A stretch of DNA of 7,317 nucleotides, taken from assembly GCA_025352185.1 (NCBI GenBank), contig JANXTV010000403.1, positions 1 to 7,317 of the forward strand. Reading direction: 5' to 3'. Made by a program: the position numbers and the translations under genes. The DNA comes from Oligoflexia bacterium (GTDB lineage Bacteria > Bdellovibrionota > UBA1018). Positions 1 through 5,949 of the stretch are shown in pieces. Each line of letters starts with the position of its first letter. Positions within the stretch are counted from its first letter, which is position 1. The notes beneath the pieces are model-generated. The model was not told where the DNA came from, made no database searches, and saw nothing but the letters and a program-made list of their open reading frames with translations.

Positions 1-430
1 TTTCTTCGCTTGATCCGGGAAAGAATCGCGAAATTTTTACGAGATGGGCCGCCTCGATCTTTCGGATCGCCCGTCCGACTTCCGTTTCCTTTTCACGCTG
101 AAGGAAATACCACGCCGTGATTCCCGGTATTCGCCGTAATAATTTACGCGATTCCATAAAGGCAAAAACCATTTCGCCCGAAGCCCAGAGGCTCGGCTTC
201 GCCGGATCGGCGATTCCGGCTAACTCCTCACCGAAAAGCTTCGTCGCTTCCATGAGAATCGAAACTTTCGATTTACCGAAGTAATAATAGATTAGAGTTC
301 TCGAAACGCCACTGACGCGTGCGAGACGGGATACCGTCCATTTTAAATATCCGAGCTGGAGGTCGAGTTGGATCGCCGCGGAGAGGACATCTCGGTAGAT
401 CTGCTGCTTATTAGGGGCACGTTTCGCCAT
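1..430 (-). CDS. TetR/AcrR-family transcriptional regulator, C-terminus cut by window edge
   Basis: The reading frame runs from an ATG at 430 to the window edge without a stop; 143 codons are visible. Residues about 10-55 form the usual TetR DNA-binding domain. The segment W31-T-V-S-R-L-A, then V39-S-G-V-S-R-T-L-I-Y-Y-Y-F-G-K-S-K, matches the family pattern of helix-turn-helix followed by the tyrosine-phenylalanine-x-x-lysine cap. The rest is the start of the helical ligand-binding domain, which is too variable to suggest an effector. A purine-rich GGGAG lies about 12 nt before the start, a long spacing, but no other good start is visible. The gene is divergent from the secreted-protein gene at 569 with 138 bp between, a layout in which TetR proteins usually repress themselves and the neighbour. 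Family assignment is secure; target and ligand are unknown. Confidence 0.88.
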   Translation of the reverse strand, partial: MAKRAPNKQQIYRDVLSAAIQLDLQLGYLKWTVSRLARVSGVSRTLIYYYFGKSKVSILMEATKLFGEELAGIADPAKPSLWASGEMVFAFMESRKLLRRIPGITAWYFLQREKETEVGRAIRKIEAAHLVKISRFFPGSSEE

Positions 431-512
431 GATTATGATTCGCTCCCGTTTTTGACGAAATTCGCACTATTTGTCATATCTTATCGCGCGCCCCCTGCCG
501 TTGCGGGTGCTA

Positions 513-531
513 ATACCGACAGGTACGGTAT
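513..531. promoter_or_regulatory. Candidate TetR operator: 19-bp inverted repeat
   Basis: The arms ATACCG (513-518) and CGGTAT (526-531) are perfect inverted complements around a 7-nt spacer. The site lies between the divergent tetR gene and the secreted-protein gene. Size and placement fit a TetR-family operator. A TTGACG hexamer at 452-457 could be a -35 element reading toward 569, but no convincing -10 lies at ideal spacing, so the promoter is not called. Operator function is inferred from position and symmetry only. Confidence 0.4.
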
Positions 532-568
532 ATATCATGCCGGTAAAGCGAGACTAAAGGAGTCCATC

Positions 569-970
569 ATGTTTATTAAGTGTTTATTTTCCGCGATTTC
601 ATTCGCCAGCCTAACCGCTATTTCCCTTTCCGCAGTGGCGGGAGGTGGGAGCGGCTCCGATTACAAAAAAATCTATCTTTGTGGCGATTCCGACCTCTCT
701 TTTCAAGTTTGGCAAAAGGAAGAATCGAGCTCGCGTTATATTTGGATTATCAATTTCCAGGGTAAATCGTACGCCGGCGGAAATTACGACTCGTTTGCCG
801 CATATTCATTTAGTCACGTGACCGAATTCAAGAGTCTAGAGCCCTTTAAAAAGATTTTTGGTCCGGGAAAAGTTATCCTCGACTCGGAAGCACTTACGGC
901 GACGGTCACGGCTCCGGGAATCGATTCTTCGCTGGTGAATTACCGGGTCGCCTGCACTGACGTAAAATAG
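569..970 (+). CDS. Small secreted protein of unknown function
   Basis: This 133-residue protein starts at ATG 569, preceded by a strong Shine-Dalgarno AAAGGAG (556-562) 6 nt upstream. The frame is open back to 368, but that extension would run antisense into tetR and would bury the signal peptide, so I reject it. Residues 1-24 look like a Sec signal peptide: Lys4, then a hydrophobic core, ending in S-A-V-A before a Gly/Ser-rich start of the mature protein. The mature part has two cysteines, Cys38 and Cys129, near its two ends, suggesting one disulfide in an oxidising compartment. It is rich in aromatic and beta-forming residues. I do not recognise the family. Divergence from tetR suggests it may be controlled by that regulator. 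It ends 85 nt before a strong terminator. Confidence 0.8.
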   Translation: MFIKCLFSAISFASLTAISLSAVAGGGSGSDYKKIYLCGDSDLSFQVWQKEESSSRYIWIINFQGKSYAGGNYDSFAAYSFSHVTEFKSLEPFKKIFGPGKVILDSEALTATVTAPGIDSSLVNYRVACTDVK

Positions 971-1054
971 GGTGGGTCCAACCAGAACTTAGTACACAGA
1001 AGACTACCCGGAGTAGCGGGCGCCGAATAGCTATCCGATCAAGGTTTCGCGCGG

Positions 1055-1106
1055 TAAAAATAAAAACGGGACGTCAGCGAAAGCTGTCGTCCCGTTTTTA
1101 TTTTTA
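1055..1106. terminator. Bidirectional intrinsic terminator between convergent genes
   Basis: A 19-bp perfect stem (1055-1073 with 1088-1106) has a GC core, CGGGACG/CGTCCCG, flanked by A5-T-A5 on one side and T5-A-T5 on the other. After one T-T mismatch (1074/1087) the stem continues with CAGC/GCTG and closes on a GAAA tetraloop (1079-1082), a GNRA-type loop. The T tracts read as U runs on both strands, so the element can end transcription of the gene at 569-970 from the left and of the PEBP-family gene from the right. Confidence 0.93.
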
Positions 1107-1115
1107 TACGTCTCT

Positions 1116-1670
1116 TTATTTCCGAGGGCCCGCCGTTACCGTGAATGAGGCCTTACCTAGCGAATTCATCCAGAGATTAAAACCGACGTAGGCCGGCGTC
1201 GCCGTCGGCGCTACCCCGAGTTTCGCAACCTTTAGTGCGTGGATGGTATAATGGTAAGTGTGCTTTCTTCCGACGGGTGGGCACGGACCGAAATACCCTG
1301 GAGTACCCGCATCGGTGATGGATTCTACTGATCCCGGCGGAAGGTTTGCCCGCGTGAGGTCACCGATTTCCACCTGGGTCGTATCGGCCGGGATATCGTA
1401 GGCGACGTAATGCCAGAACCCGGAACCGGTCGGGGCGTCCTGGTCATAAAGAGTAATCGCGAAGGACTTGGTACCCGCGGGAACGTTTTTCCAAACGAGG
1501 GCCGGCGATAAACTCTTCGCCGAGCACCCGAAGGCCCCCGCGTAATATTCCGCCGGAATGGACTGGCCGGGCTTCAGGTTACTCGTGAGCTCGAACGAGG
1601 CTCCCGCGAAAGCGGGAACGAGGTTTAGCAAGAGGGAGGAGATGAGGGAGGTGAGGATTTGCGTTTTCAT
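1116..1670 (-). CDS. Exported PEBP / YbhB-YbcL-family protein
   Basis: This is a phosphatidylethanolamine-binding-protein (Raf kinase inhibitor-like) fold protein of 184 residues, predicted to be exported. ATG 1670 is chosen over an upstream in-frame ATG at 1718 because residues 1-23 then form a good signal peptide (M-K-T start, long Leu/Ile core, A-F-A-G end). AAAGG precedes it at about 8 nt. Family signatures are present: C49 with S-P-A-L-V-W (55-60); D-Q-D-A-P (76-80); F-W-H-Y-V-A-Y-D-I-P (85-94); and G-Y-F-G-P-C-P-P-x-G-x-x-H-x-Y-H-Y (125-141), which line the small anion-binding pocket. Bacterial members have no agreed function; roles in lipid or small-molecule binding are only suggested for the family. 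It is divergent from lysR with a shared T-N11-A site, so LysR control is likely. It stops next to the bidirectional terminator. Confidence 0.92.
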   Translation of the reverse strand: MKTQILTSLISSLLLNLVPAFAGASFELTSNLKPGQSIPAEYYAGAFGCSAKSLSPALVWKNVPAGTKSFAITLYDQDAPTGSGFWHYVAYDIPADTTQVEIGDLTRANLPPGSVESITDAGTPGYFGPCPPVGRKHTYHYTIHALKVAKLGVAPTATPAYVGFNLWMNSLGKASFTVTAGPRK

Positions 1671-1710
1671 AAGGGGACCTTTCGTAGGGTTAAGTTCAGA
1701 TGGGCCGTTT

Positions 1711-1725
1711 ATAGCCACGAGCTAT
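1711..1725. promoter_or_regulatory. LysR-type (T-N11-A) binding site in the divergent PEBP-lysR intergenic region
   Basis: A perfect inverted repeat, ATAGC-N5-GCTAT, contains the canonical LysR-type motif T(1712)-N11-A(1724). It lies 40 bp upstream of the PEBP-family start (1670) and 33 bp upstream of the lysR start (1759), in the only shared intergenic space. This is the classic position for a LysR protein repressing itself and controlling the divergent gene. The sequence and symmetry are seen; binding is inferred. Confidence 0.62.
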
Positions 1726-1758
1726 GTATTTGTGCAGTTCATAGAATTCATACAAGAT

Positions 1759-2697
1759 ATGCATATAATTAATATTAGGAACGTCGACCTGAACTTACTC
1801 GTGGTCGCGGATGCCTTATACCGGCACCAAAACGTCTCCCATGCCGCGAATGAACTCGGCCTCACCCAGTCGGCGGTCAGCCACGCGCTAGCCCGGCTCC
1901 GGGAACACTTTCGGGACCCCCTCTTCGTACGGGTCGCCCGCGGGGTAAAACCCACCGAACGAGCGCGAGAAATCCGCGTTGACCTCGAGGATCTAATCCG
2001 AAGAGCCCAGGCACTCATTGCTCCCCCGGCTCGATTCGATCCGAAGACGGCGCGAGGTCGGCTTACTCTATCGACCAACGATTTTTTTGAGGTCGTCATT
2101 ATGCCGAAACTTCACGCCGAACTCCGTAAGGAAGCCCCTCACCTCCAACTCTCGGTTCGACCCACCCGCGGCGAACTACCGAAAAGAGACCTGGAGGACG
2201 GCACGGTCGATCTCGCCGTGGCGGGATTTTACGAGAATCTCCCGGAAGGATTCTACCAAACAAAACTCCACACTTACCCTTTCGCCGTCGCCGCGGCGAA
2301 GTCGAATTCGAAGTATGGCGCTACCCTCACCGCCGACGAGTACTTCGAGGCACGTCACGCCCTCATTACTCTCCAAGGGGACTTTCGGGACGACGTCATC
2401 CGAAAAGTCGGGAAAAAAACGCAAAGGAGGGAGATTCTCTACGGTACATATAGTTTTACGAGTTTGGCGTGGATCCTTCAGGAAACGGATCTGCTCCTCA
2501 CCGCACCGAGGCCGCTCATTCGCAAATACGCCGAGTTCTTTCCGCTAAAAATATGGGAACCGCCGGTCGAGACGGGAACGATGAATATGCGAATGGTCTG
2601 GCACGCCCAAACCCACGAAAACGAGCTCCGCACTTGGTTTCGCGCGAAACTGAAACGGGCTTACGCGAGTCTAGATGAACACGAGAAGCGGCCCTAA
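1759..2697 (+). CDS. LysR-family transcriptional regulator
   Basis: This is a 312-residue LysR-type regulator, the usual family length. The winged helix-turn-helix occupies residues 8-67: the D-L-N-L-L-V-V-A-D-A-L helix, S27-H-A-A-N-E-L-G-L-T-Q-S-A-V-S-H-A-L-A-R-L (recognition region), then D-P-L-F-V-R and K64-P-T. This pattern is of the NodD/NahR/LeuO-like branch. Residues 93-300 form the two-lobed effector domain; the inducer cannot be read from sequence. The frame is open back to 1558, inside the PEBP-family gene on the other strand. ATG 1759 puts the protein at the normal LysR N-terminus, although no good Shine-Dalgarno precedes it. The gene is divergent from the PEBP-family gene and probably regulates it through the dyad at 1711-1725. 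No clear terminator follows. Confidence 0.94.
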   Translation: MHIINIRNVDLNLLVVADALYRHQNVSHAANELGLTQSAVSHALARLREHFRDPLFVRVARGVKPTERAREIRVDLEDLIRRAQALIAPPARFDPKTARGRLTLSTNDFFEVVIMPKLHAELRKEAPHLQLSVRPTRGELPKRDLEDGTVDLAVAGFYENLPEGFYQTKLHTYPFAVAAAKSNSKYGATLTADEYFEARHALITLQGDFRDDVIRKVGKKTQRREILYGTYSFTSLAWILQETDLLLTAPRPLIRKYAEFFPLKIWEPPVETGTMNMRMVWHAQTHENELRTWFRAKLKRAYASLDEHEKRP

Positions 2698-2788
2698 AAT
2701 TCGAACGAAACTTTACGGAACGCTATTCACATGAACAGAAAATAGACAGTCCCGTGGCCGCGGGGGTCAAATAATAACGATCTGGGGT

Positions 2789-2797
2789 TGGTATAAG
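2789..2797 (+). promoter_or_regulatory. Possible extended -10 promoter for the two secreted-protein genes
   Basis: TGGTATAAG is an extended -10 match (TG-N followed by TATAAG), 53 bp before ATG 2851. No good -35 hexamer lies 16-18 bp upstream; that stretch is A-rich (CAAATAATAA). It lies in the 153-bp gap after lysR, which also holds a GC-rich near-palindrome at 2751-2764. The call rests on the motif alone. Confidence 0.3.
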
Positions 2798-2850
2798 ACG
2801 TGCTTTGAAGGGCTAGGTCTGGCACCTGCCGCTCACTAAGGAAGTTCGAT

Positions 2851-3270
2851 ATGAAAAAGGCCCTTTTACTGACGCTCTTATTCTCTAGCTTTTCCGCATT
2901 CGCGAGCGATGTAACCGTCTGTGGAATGGTCGACTACCGGGACCGCGATAGTAATGAAATTGGACTCACTTATTCAAAAGATGTGAAAGTGGACATCGCG
3001 AAACTTAATTCGGGGATCGAAGCCCAGAAAGAATTCCATTCGATCCGAATTGTTGACCCTTCTTTCTATTCCCTGGTCGCGAAAAGACTCGCGGCGATGA
3101 ACTCGTATACGAATGAGGCATCGGCGTGGAGCAAAGGTTATGACGGAGTCCACCTTCTCGCCTGCGTAGAGGGAACTCCTATCAGCATGAGTACGCGCGA
3201 AGGCATCATTAAATTAAACACTGTCGAAATGGCCACTCTAAAACTTTGGGATCTCGATAAGCTGAATTGA
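2851..3270 (+). CDS. Small secreted protein of unknown function
   Basis: This 139-residue protein starts at ATG 2851 behind a strong AAGGAAG (2838-2844) at 6 nt. Residues 1-18 are a clear Sec signal peptide: M-K-K, a Leu-rich core, ending S-A-F-A before Ser19. The mature protein begins D-V-T-V-C24-G and has a second cysteine at Cys105 (L-L-A-C-V-E-G), so one disulfide is plausible. No transmembrane helix follows the signal. I do not recognise the family or any catalytic motif. The next gene begins 35 bp downstream on the same strand with its own GGAG and also encodes an exported Cys-containing protein, so the two are probably co-transcribed. The layout (N-terminal V-C-G, second Cys near the C-terminus) is loosely like the secreted protein at 569-970, but no alignment-level similarity is claimed. 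Confidence 0.82.
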   Translation: MKKALLLTLLFSSFSAFASDVTVCGMVDYRDRDSNEIGLTYSKDVKVDIAKLNSGIEAQKEFHSIRIVDPSFYSLVAKRLAAMNSYTNEASAWSKGYDGVHLLACVEGTPISMSTREGIIKLNTVEMATLKLWDLDKLN

Positions 3271-3305
3271 TTCTCGAAAACATTAACTTTAACCCGGAGC
3301 TCGCC

Positions 3306-3854
3306 ATGAAATATGTAACCCCTATCGCCGCCCTCCTCCTGGCTCTGACATCCTTTTCCGCTTCCGCTGCGGAATTCTGCCGGTGGAAGAAAATCGATGT
3401 CGAGTACGGTGCTACGGGGCGGTACGGGACGACTCGTTACCTCGAGTGCTCTGACGTGAAAGATACCGCCGCTATCGCGGCAGTCGTCTATAACTACCCT
3501 TTTTCCGGAAACTCGTTCACGCTCCCGGACGCGGATATCGCCCGGGCCGCGAAGACGATGGATTCCCTAGGTTATACGCTCATCGGAAACTCAATGGCGA
3601 AAAAGACCGGGACCAACCGGACGCCCGGTGAGTTCTGCACCGTCGATGAAGACACGATTATTTGCACTCACAACGACGACGCGATGAAACTCGTTAAAGT
3701 CCTCACCCCGAACCTTCCTTACACCTATGGATCCGCGAAATCTGAATCGATCCGACTCAGCGGTTCCCACCAATTCACGAAAAATTTAAAGGCGCTGGAC
3801 GACCTTGGCTACCTTCCGACCGCGGACGAAACTATTTTTCGTCGCGATCCTTAA
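3306..3854 (+). CDS. Secreted four-cysteine protein with apparent internal duplication, unknown function
   Basis: This 182-residue protein starts at ATG 3306, with GGAG at 3296-3299 spaced 6 nt. A TTG at 3267, overlapping the upstream stop codon, would add 13 residues before the signal peptide and is rejected. Residues 1-22 are a signal peptide ending S-A-S-A-A. The mature chain appears to be two related halves. Each begins E-F-C (23-25 and 109-111), has a second Cys (Cys48 and Cys120), a helix-like A-x-x-V stretch, and ends with a similar helix: A-A-K-T-M-D-S-L-G-Y (81-90) against N-L-K-A-L-D-D-L-G-Y (160-169). One disulfide per half is likely. I know of no named family for it. It follows the other secreted gene by 35 bp. 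Its last 23 bp overlap the convergent gene at 3832-4557. Confidence 0.8.
   Translation: MKYVTPIAALLLALTSFSASAAEFCRWKKIDVEYGATGRYGTTRYLECSDVKDTAAIAAVVYNYPFSGNSFTLPDADIARAAKTMDSLGYTLIGNSMAKKTGTNRTPGEFCTVDEDTIICTHNDDAMKLVKVLTPNLPYTYGSAKSESIRLSGSHQFTKNLKALDDLGYLPTADETIFRRDP
3821..3846. terminator. Hairpin at the convergent gene junction, possible weak terminator
   Basis: GACGAAA (3825-3831) pairs with TTTCGTC (3837-3843) around the loop CTATT. The stem extends by CGC/GCG past a single bulged G (3824). The loop region holds the stop codon of the minus-strand gene, and the plus-strand stop (3852-3854) is just outside. Neither side is followed by a real T run, so intrinsic termination is doubtful. 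Possible roles are weak bidirectional termination or mRNA 3'-end protection. Confidence 0.3.
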
Positions 3855-4557
3855 TCCGTAACGGTTCTCCGCAGAAGGTCGACCGAGAGTCCGCCCGTGC
3901 GGAGCGCTCGAAGGCCGCGAAGCGCGGAATGAATGATAGGATACTCGCGACGAGCAGGATAATGGCCGAAGCGCGGCGAAAGGTACTACCCGGATAACGG
4001 CGTCGAACCGCACTCCACGTCGCGGCGGCCGTCAAAAGTGCCGGAAGGCTCCCGAGCCAGAGCATCGTGAATACAAGCGCGCCCATCGCGGCCGATCCGG
4101 TCGACGCCGCAATCCACCCGAAATAAGCGAACCAGCCACAGGGAACGAACGCACTTAAAAACCCGTAACCCATCGGTCCACCGGAACGAGCGACCGTGTT
4201 CGGCCATCGTCGTCCGAGGCGTCCGAGTATCGCGCGCGGAACCTGAACGGACCACCCGGTGTCCGCCGTTCCGTTCCAGATTCGAATCGACTGGAATAAA
4301 ATCGCAATAAGAAACGCGAAGAGTAAACCTAAAGTCCATTCAGGCCGATCGGTGAATAGGCGAAAGAGTCCTTCTCCGCTCGCGCCCGCGATACCGCCGA
4401 TGAGAGCATACCCCGCGCCGCGCGCGATCTGGTATTCCGGGGCACGCCGAAATCCGACTAGGGCCGCGATACCGCCGCACATTCCGAAGCAGTGCCCGCT
4501 CCCGAGTAACGCAACTCCGAGAGCCGATCCAAGAAGAGTGACTTTAGAAAGGTCCAA
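3832..4557 (-). CDS. SafE/TauE-like (DsbD_2-type) membrane protein, probable cbb3 maturation or metal-handling factor
   Basis: This 241-residue integral membrane protein has about six hydrophobic helices (roughly 5-30, 43-62, 74-92, 128-152, 157-180, 195-212). The diagnostic motifs are G-H-C-F-G-M-C-G-G (21-29) and the matching F-V-P-C-G-W (137-142) in the second half. These are typical of the 'sulfite exporter TauE/SafE' or DsbD_2/UreH-like family often found beside cbb3 oxidase genes. The paired Cys motifs suggest thiol or copper chemistry within the membrane, but substrate and mechanism are unproven. The start is TTG 4557: an in-frame TGA lies 24 nt upstream with no ATG or GTG between, and the next ATG falls inside the Cys motif. 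The gene overlaps the end of ccoG by 14 nt and probably depends on translational coupling. It is the last gene of the oxidase operon. Confidence 0.85.
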   Translation of the reverse strand: MDLSKVTLLGSALGVALLGSGHCFGMCGGIAALVGFRRAPEYQIARGAGYALIGGIAGASGEGLFRLFTDRPEWTLGLLFAFLIAILFQSIRIWNGTADTGWSVQVPRAILGRLGRRWPNTVARSGGPMGYGFLSAFVPCGWFAYFGWIAASTGSAAMGALVFTMLWLGSLPALLTAAATWSAVRRRYPGSTFRRASAIILLVASILSFIPRFAAFERSARADSRSTFCGEPLRIKDRDEK

Positions 4558-5947
4558 TGAGCACCAGCCGTTTCTCTTTCACTTCTGAGCCCGGATTTCC
4601 GGGGCCACTGGATTCCGCGCGGACCGTTGTCCTTAACGTAATTTCTCGCCGTCCTTCGCGTAAAGAACCCGCCGCGAAACGAACGGTGAAGGGTTGCCGC
4701 AAAATCACGCCCTCCGGCGCCGAGATCGGATTATTCGGCATGACGAGTTGGTCCCCGGGTTCACCCCGGAGTGAAAATTCGACGGTATTTCGACCCACTC
4801 GCTGCCCCGAGATTTCTGCGACGAAAACGTTTCCGTAGACGAGGCCCGCCGCCTCCTCCGAAACGGAATACGGATCTCCCGGCGCTTTAAACACCTCGAC
4901 CATCGCGATAGTTCGTTTCTCTCCGACCGCGACGACCGCCACGCCTACGAGCGCTAAGGCTAGGGCGTAAGCATAACTACGCATCCCGACGTGAAACCGA
5001 GACGAGCCATTCGATGGCGCGTACCGGATAAGTCCGACTGGCTTTCCGATTCTCTTCATCACGTCATCGCAAGCGTCGACACATCCGGTGCAAGCGATAC
5101 ACTCGAGCTGCGACGAACCGTTCCGAATGTCGATCCCGGTCGGACAAACCTGAACGCACCGAGTACAGTCGACGCAGTCACCCCGCGGAGATTCCTTCGT
5201 AAGCTTTCGTAGTGCGCCGCGAGGCTCCCCGCGTCTCGCGTCGTAGGCGACCGTAAAGGTATTCGTATCCTGAAATATCGACTGGATTCGCCCGTACGGG
5301 CACATCACGATACAGAACTGTTCACGGAACCATCCGAAATCGAATAGGATCACGGAGGTCGAAATCAGAATAAACGTAAACGCCTGCGGCGATTCGATGG
5401 GACCCGCGAGTACCATCGCCCGGAGTGCCTCCGGACCGACGAAAAGTGCTAGGAATGAGTGAGTAATCACGAGCGACACGCCTAGGTACGCGACCCACTT
5501 TAAGACGAGACGAGGGAGCCGCTCGGAAAGCGGAAGGTCCGCATTCCGTTTCCGCTCAAACGCGCTCCCCTCGATCCATCGTTCGATTCGACGAAAGACG
5601 GCCTCGATGAATACGGTCTGCGGACAGGCCCACCCGCACCAGACTCGACCGAATAGAGAGGTCGCGAGAGCGAAAACAAGCGCAAATCCGATGACGAATA
5701 GGAAAAGGAGCGGTACGTCGTGCGACTGAAAAAGTACTCCGAATACCGAGAATTTCCGCTCGAAAATATTCAGTCGAAGGAGTGGACGACCGCCGACCGA
5801 TATCCAGGGGATGGCGAGAAAAAAGAAAATTAAAATGAACTGCACGGGCTGGCGGCGGGACTGCCACTTCCCTTTCACTTCGACCGGATGGATCGCTTTT
5901 CGGCGGCCCTCTTCGTCGAGGGACCGAGTCCGGTGGTCGATCCCCAC
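4544..5947 (-). CDS. ccoG: Cytochrome c oxidase accessory protein CcoG (FixG/RdxA), polyferredoxin-like
   Basis: CcoG is a membrane iron-sulfur protein needed for cbb3 oxidase assembly, thought to reduce Cu(II) to Cu(I) for the CcoN active site. All expected parts are present in 467 residues: an N-terminal basic segment and TM helix (about 34-51); TM 78-99 leading into C104-G-W-A-C108-P-Q-T-V; TM helices near 150-170 and 188-205; C212-I-V-M-C216-P-Y-G; a 2x[4Fe-4S] ferredoxin domain with cysteines 258, 261, 264, 268 and 283, 286, 289, 293; a TM helix at 323-342; and a C-terminal Ig-like periplasmic domain ending at 467. The start is GTG 5947, 2 nt after the ccoP stop, with a GAGGA-type ribosome site inside the end of ccoP. 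Its 3' end overlaps the next gene by 14 nt. Family and role are secure. Confidence 0.97.
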   Translation of the reverse strand: MGIDHRTRSLDEEGRRKAIHPVEVKGKWQSRRQPVQFILIFFFLAIPWISVGGRPLLRLNIFERKFSVFGVLFQSHDVPLLFLFVIGFALVFALATSLFGRVWCGWACPQTVFIEAVFRRIERWIEGSAFERKRNADLPLSERLPRLVLKWVAYLGVSLVITHSFLALFVGPEALRAMVLAGPIESPQAFTFILISTSVILFDFGWFREQFCIVMCPYGRIQSIFQDTNTFTVAYDARRGEPRGALRKLTKESPRGDCVDCTRCVQVCPTGIDIRNGSSQLECIACTGCVDACDDVMKRIGKPVGLIRYAPSNGSSRFHVGMRSYAYALALALVGVAVVAVGEKRTIAMVEVFKAPGDPYSVSEEAAGLVYGNVFVAEISGQRVGRNTVEFSLRGEPGDQLVMPNNPISAPEGVILRQPFTVRFAAGSLREGRREITLRTTVRAESSGPGNPGSEVKEKRLVLIGPF

Positions 5948-5949
5948 GC

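Noticed and set aside
368..568. N-terminal extension of the secreted protein gene from an ATG at 368
   Set aside because: It runs antisense through the tetR start, and the strong ribosome site and signal peptide both point to ATG 569.
1671..1718. Longer PEBP-family frame from an ATG at 1718
   Set aside because: It would add 16 residues ahead of a clear signal peptide and overlap the operator dyad; ATG 1670 is better placed.
1558..1758. Longer lysR reading frame beginning inside the PEBP-family gene
   Set aside because: The LysR winged-helix domain begins at its normal distance from ATG 1759; the extension covers the opposite-strand gene and the operator dyad.
2751..2764. GC-rich near-palindrome CCCGTGGCCGCGGG after lysR
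   Set aside because: It has no hairpin loop or T run, so it is not a convincing terminator, and no regulator can be tied to it; it may be chance in GC-rich sequence.
3591..4013. Minus-strand open frames across the secreted protein and operon end
   Set aside because: They overlap genes with signal peptide or family support and show no domain, ribosome site or plausible composition.
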